Shown: positions 61,210 to 64,000 of the stretch, one piece after another | Position numbering within the stretch: the first letter of the stretch is position 1 | Layout: the number at the start of each line of letters is the position of its first letter | From: Paenibacillus sp. FSL M7-0420 | Lineage (GTDB): Bacteria; Bacillota; Bacilli; Paenibacillales; Paenibacillaceae | Assembly: GCF_038002345.1 (NCBI RefSeq) | Contig: NZ_JBBOCJ010000001.1 | Location: 3,472,001 to 3,536,000, forward strand | Reading direction: 5' to 3' | Length of the DNA stretch: 64,000 nucleotides | Program-made: the position numbers and the translations under genes | The notes under the pieces: model-generated | Database searches by the model: none | What the model saw: the letters and a program-made list of their open reading frames with translations, nothing else | What the model was told of the DNA's origin: nothing

Positions 61210-63017
61210 AGACCCGCAAGGTGAAATTGAAGCATCAGCTATGGCTATTCTTCTGTTGCTCTATTGTTATATTCACGATTATGGAATTTTACTTTTTTTA
61301 TAGTTTCTCTAATCTTACGCAAAAGAGAGCTGTTACTTACAGCAACCAGATGATAGAGCAGACCCGCCGCAAAATTGATTCGGTGTTCAATGATATCCGG
61401 GTCAGCACCGGCTTTGCGGTCAACAACAAGCTGATTCAGGAATTCACTCTAGCGAATGATGATTACAAAAGAGCGTTCGACAGCGCACCCTATGCACTGG
61501 ATCTGATGGAATATATGCGGTCCTTCAATTCGTATGTGAACGGAATCATGGTCAATGACCTCCAGGGTAGACGGCTCTCCAGCGAGGATTCTGCAAGCGG
61601 CGATATTTTTTATATTAATCCGTATGAGACCTTTATCCGCCCGTACAAGAACGATCCTGCGCTCCGGCAAAAGGGGAAGTTCACTGCCATTCTGAGAGAT
61701 GACCGGACAGGGACAGAACAGTTCTTCTATATCGCACCCATTGTGGAGTCCATCGGAGGCGTCCACTTCTCACAGATTACGGGTTACTGCATGGTGATGG
61801 TCAATATGGACAAAATGCAGGGGCTGGTGGCGAATACGGAATTAACGCAGAACTCCACCTTGTATATTCTGAATAACCGGGATGAGGTGGTGGCATCCAC
61901 CAATTCCTATGCGCGGGGCAATGTGATCAAAGATGTGCTGTCCATGGATAAGAACCAATTGCTTAACGGGGTAAAAGCAACGATCGGCGGCCAGGAGGTT
62001 CTCGTCCAGGTGAAGGGGCTGGAGCAGGCTGACGGATGGCGTGTGGTCAGTATGATCCCGGTGCAGGAGCTGACTGCCGACATGATCCCCATGCGGAAGG
62101 TTAGCATTATCGTGGGGATTGGCATTATTGTCAGCATGATACTAACCGGCAGTTTTTTCATGAGTAATCTGATGCGTCCCCTGATGGGACTGGTCATGGA
62201 CATGAAGAAGGTGGCAGGGCGGGATAGGGGCTTCCGGATTAAAGTCCGGTTCACGAACGAGGTAGGCCTGCTGGCCCAGGATATTAACCGGATGATGGAC
62301 GAGATGGACGAAATGACCCGCGAGATGTTCAATACCCAGGCCAGACTATACGAATCCGAGCTGAGCCAGAAGCAGGCGGAGTTCTCTGCCCTGCAGAGCC
62401 AGATTAATCCACACTTCCTGTATAATACGCTGAATTGTATCAGCAGCATCGGACTGGAGTACGGAAGCCGGGAGATTGCGCAGATTACGTACTGCATGTC
62501 CAAGATCTTCCGCTACAGCATCAAGAAGGATGATCTTGTGCAGATCCGGGAAGAGGTGGACTGCATTCAGGCTTATATGAAAATCATCCTGATCCGTTAC
62601 GAGAATAAATTCTCTCTGGCGCTTGATGTGGAGGAGGGCTTGCTGGAGCTGCAGACGCCCAAGATGATCCTCCAGCCCATCGTGGAGAATTCGGTCTATC
62701 ACGGGCTGGAGCGGATGGATCAGGGCGGACAGCTTCAGATTACAGGGAGCTTGGATGAGCGCGGGGATGTATGCTTCTGTATTACGGATACCGGCAGGGG
62801 AATGGAGCCGGAGGAGCTGGCCGCCCTTCAGGCCAAGCTTGGACTGGAGCATAAGGAGCTGGCCCTGACCGGGCAGTCGGCGCAGGGCATCGGGCTGCTG
62901 AATATTCATAACCGGCTCCGCCATCTGTTCGGAGAAGGCTACGGACTGACCGTTGACAGCCGGCTGGGCTATGGGACTACCGTGAACGTGAAGATTCCGA
63001 AGCTGCCAGGGGGCTGA
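61206..63017 (+). CDS. YesM-type sensor histidine kinase
   Basis: Membrane kinase of 603 residues partnered with the preceding regulator. Membrane helices are at about 12-33 and 298-317, with an extracellular sensor (Cache-like) between them. A HAMP region follows, then the His_kinase domain with QINPHFLYNTLNC (phospho-His about 403) and an HATPase domain (VENSVYHG, DTGRGM, GIGLLNIHNRL). Translation is coupled to the regulator by the ATGA overlap. It is the reverse gene order of the first pair only in strand; both are regulator then kinase. Confidence 0.94.
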   Translation: MKTRKVKLKHQLWLFFCCSIVIFTIMEFYFFYSFSNLTQKRAVTYSNQMIEQTRRKIDSVFNDIRVSTGFAVNNKLIQEFTLANDDYKRAFDSAPYALDLMEYMRSFNSYVNGIMVNDLQGRRLSSEDSASGDIFYINPYETFIRPYKNDPALRQKGKFTAILRDDRTGTEQFFYIAPIVESIGGVHFSQITGYCMVMVNMDKMQGLVANTELTQNSTLYILNNRDEVVASTNSYARGNVIKDVLSMDKNQLLNGVKATIGGQEVLVQVKGLEQADGWRVVSMIPVQELTADMIPMRKVSIIVGIGIIVSMILTGSFFMSNLMRPLMGLVMDMKKVAGRDRGFRIKVRFTNEVGLLAQDINRMMDEMDEMTREMFNTQARLYESELSQKQAEFSALQSQINPHFLYNTLNCISSIGLEYGSREIAQITYCMSKIFRYSIKKDDLVQIREEVDCIQAYMKIILIRYENKFSLALDVEEGLLELQTPKMILQPIVENSVYHGLERMDQGGQLQITGSLDERGDVCFCITDTGRGMEPEELAALQAKLGLEHKELALTGQSAQGIGLLNIHNRLRHLFGEGYGLTVDSRLGYGTTVNVKIPKLPGG

Positions 63018-63037
63018 AATAGCAAGTGAGTGTGAGT

Positions 63038-63064
63038 AAAGAGGGGCATTAGTGCCCCTCTTTG
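63038..63064 (+). terminator. terminator hairpin after the kinase gene
   Basis: AAAGAGGGGCA (63038-63048) pairs with TGCCCCTCTTT (63053-63063). It has a short T run and lies 20 bases after the kinase stop. The 63065-63281 stretch holds the GH43 promoter region, with a weak cre-like CTAAAACGGTTACA near 63157-63171. Confidence 0.65.
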
Positions 63065-63281
63065 GCGTACGCTCTCCCTGGGGGCAGGCGGAAGGGGATA
63101 CAGTTGGATTTAGTCCACCTGCTGATGGAGAAAAGGCCCGCTTGTCGTCAAGCTGTAAGTATTTACAACTAAAACGGTTACAAAAACATTTTAAGATAGT
63201 ACATTTTTTTAATGCGTCCCGGAAGGTATTATGAGTACGCTAGCCGGAGTCACCATTCAAGCGAAAAGGAGATGAGAAAAA

Positions 63282-64000
63282 ATGAAAGCGGTTAAATTCG
63301 CCGGGGAAGAAGTGCAATTGTCCAAGAAAGGCTTCAAAGCTCTGCTGCTAAGTCTCGTAGTACTGCTCATGCTGCCGCAGTGGGGAGGGAGCGCTGCTGC
63401 GGAAGAGCCGGAGCCGGTCCAGCCGGAACCGGTAGTGGCTGTACAAGGAGGGAAGAACGTGAATGACTTCTACAATGTCATCATGCAGACCGGGGCCGAT
63501 CCCTGGGTATACAAGCACACGGACGGCTATTATTACAACACCTTTGTTAATGCCAGCGGAGTGATGATCCGCAGGTCGAATACCATCACCGGCATTGAAG
63601 CAGGCGAACGGAGTCTGGCTTGGTCGCCGGTTAAGGGAACCATGTACAGCTCCAATGTGTGGGCGCCGGAGATGCATTACCTCAAAGATACCGACGGCCA
63701 GTACAAATGGTATATCTACGTTGCAGCCGATAACGGAACCAATGCTAACCACCGTATGTATGTGATGGAGAATACCAGTGCCGATCCGATGACCGGAAGC
63801 TGGACCTTCAAGGGCAAAATTACCGATGCCACGGACCGCTGGGCCATTGACGGCACTGTGCTGACGATCGGTAACCAGCACTACTTCATCTGGTCCGGCT
63901 GGGAGGACACTGATGGCAGCTTTCAGAATCTGTACATCGCCAGAATGAGCAATCCGTGGACGATCAGCTCGCAGCGCGTGCTCCTGTCTACACCGGAGTA
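63282..64000 (+). CDS. secreted GH43-family glycosidase, N-terminal part (cut by window edge)
   Basis: The open frame begins at ATG 63282 (AAAAGGAGATGAG upstream) and runs past the window end; 239 residues are visible. There is an unusual 20-residue polar stretch before the hydrophobic core of the signal peptide (ALLLSLVVLLMLPQW), then a Pro/Glu linker and a five-bladed GH43 beta-propeller start: GADPWVYKHTDGYYYNTF with the catalytic-base Asp, VWAPEMHYLKD, and AIDGTVLTIGNQHYFIWSGW with the pKa-tuning Asp. GH43 enzymes are mainly alpha-L-arabinofuranosidases, arabinanases and xylosidases. It lies directly after the YesN/YesM pair and ABC importer, so it probably supplies their sugar. Confidence 0.85.
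   Translation, partial: MKAVKFAGEEVQLSKKGFKALLLSLVVLLMLPQWGGSAAAEEPEPVQPEPVVAVQGGKNVNDFYNVIMQTGADPWVYKHTDGYYYNTFVNASGVMIRRSNTITGIEAGERSLAWSPVKGTMYSSNVWAPEMHYLKDTDGQYKWYIYVAADNGTNANHRMYVMENTSADPMTGSWTFKGKITDATDRWAIDGTVLTIGNQHYFIWSGWEDTDGSFQNLYIARMSNPWTISSQRVLLSTPE

Overview
The window looks like chromosomal DNA of a spore-forming, plant-polysaccharide-degrading Firmicute, most probably Paenibacillus. The evidence is a complete GerA-type spore germination operon, two secreted proteins ending in S-layer homology (SLH) domains, two YesM/YesN-type two-component systems, LplB/LplC-type sugar permeases, AGGAGG-like ribosome binding sites and several cre-like (CcpA) sites. The genus is inferred from gene content only; there is no rRNA in the window.

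Layout. 0.2-14.1 kb: a minus-strand YesM/YesN pair divergent from a GH42 beta-galactosidase, a GH92 alpha-mannosidase, a SurA/PrsA-like foldase and a 1651-residue SLH-anchored beta-helix protein. 14.2-17.3 kb: a BlaI repressor with two operator dyads, a BlaR1-like M56 protease without a beta-lactam sensor domain, and an epoxide hydrolase. 17.8-21.3 kb: flavodiiron protein, NADH:rubredoxin reductase, rubredoxin and a Crp/Fnr regulator, a complete O2/NO-reducing chain. 21.4-25.9 kb: tandem P-loop ATPase, EEP hydrolase, GDPD and serine hydrolase. 26.1-29.6 kb: GH53 endo-galactanase with SLH. 29.9-36.2 kb: small regulatory loci (WYL regulator with a GyrI-like protein, TrmB-type regulator with an MFS exporter), an LprI-like lipoprotein and a DUF1835 protein. 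36.4-44.0 kb: an 1879-residue fusion of a PL11 rhamnogalacturonan lyase with two CE12 acetylesterases, then a secreted BNR beta-propeller. 44.2-49.5 kb: ABC ATPase, a SHAEG-repeat/peptidase G2 protein, GH4 alpha-galactosidase with a divergent AraC regulator, and an AIR-synthase-like protein. 50.9-55.9 kb: thioredoxin-reductase-like flavoprotein and the ger operon with a small D-subunit-like protein. 56.0-64.0 kb: sugar ABC importer, second YesN/YesM pair and the start of a GH43 gene.

Read together, many genes fit breakdown of rhamnogalacturonan-I pectin and its side chains: secreted or surface enzymes (PL11/CE12, GH53, beta-helix/SLH, BNR, GH43) release oligosaccharides, the ABC importer takes them up, cytoplasmic GH42, GH92 and GH4 finish hydrolysis, and the two-component systems and probably CcpA control expression.

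The most unusual structure is non-coding. Three copies of a 187-bp element (35060-35246, 49766-49952, 50131-50317) each hold four imperfect 23-bp palindromes at offsets 0, 51, 113 and 164, two in one orientation and two in the other. Two sequence-unrelated palindrome families (29731-29882 and 42207-42369) repeat with exactly the same 51-bp period. I do not recognise this as a described element.
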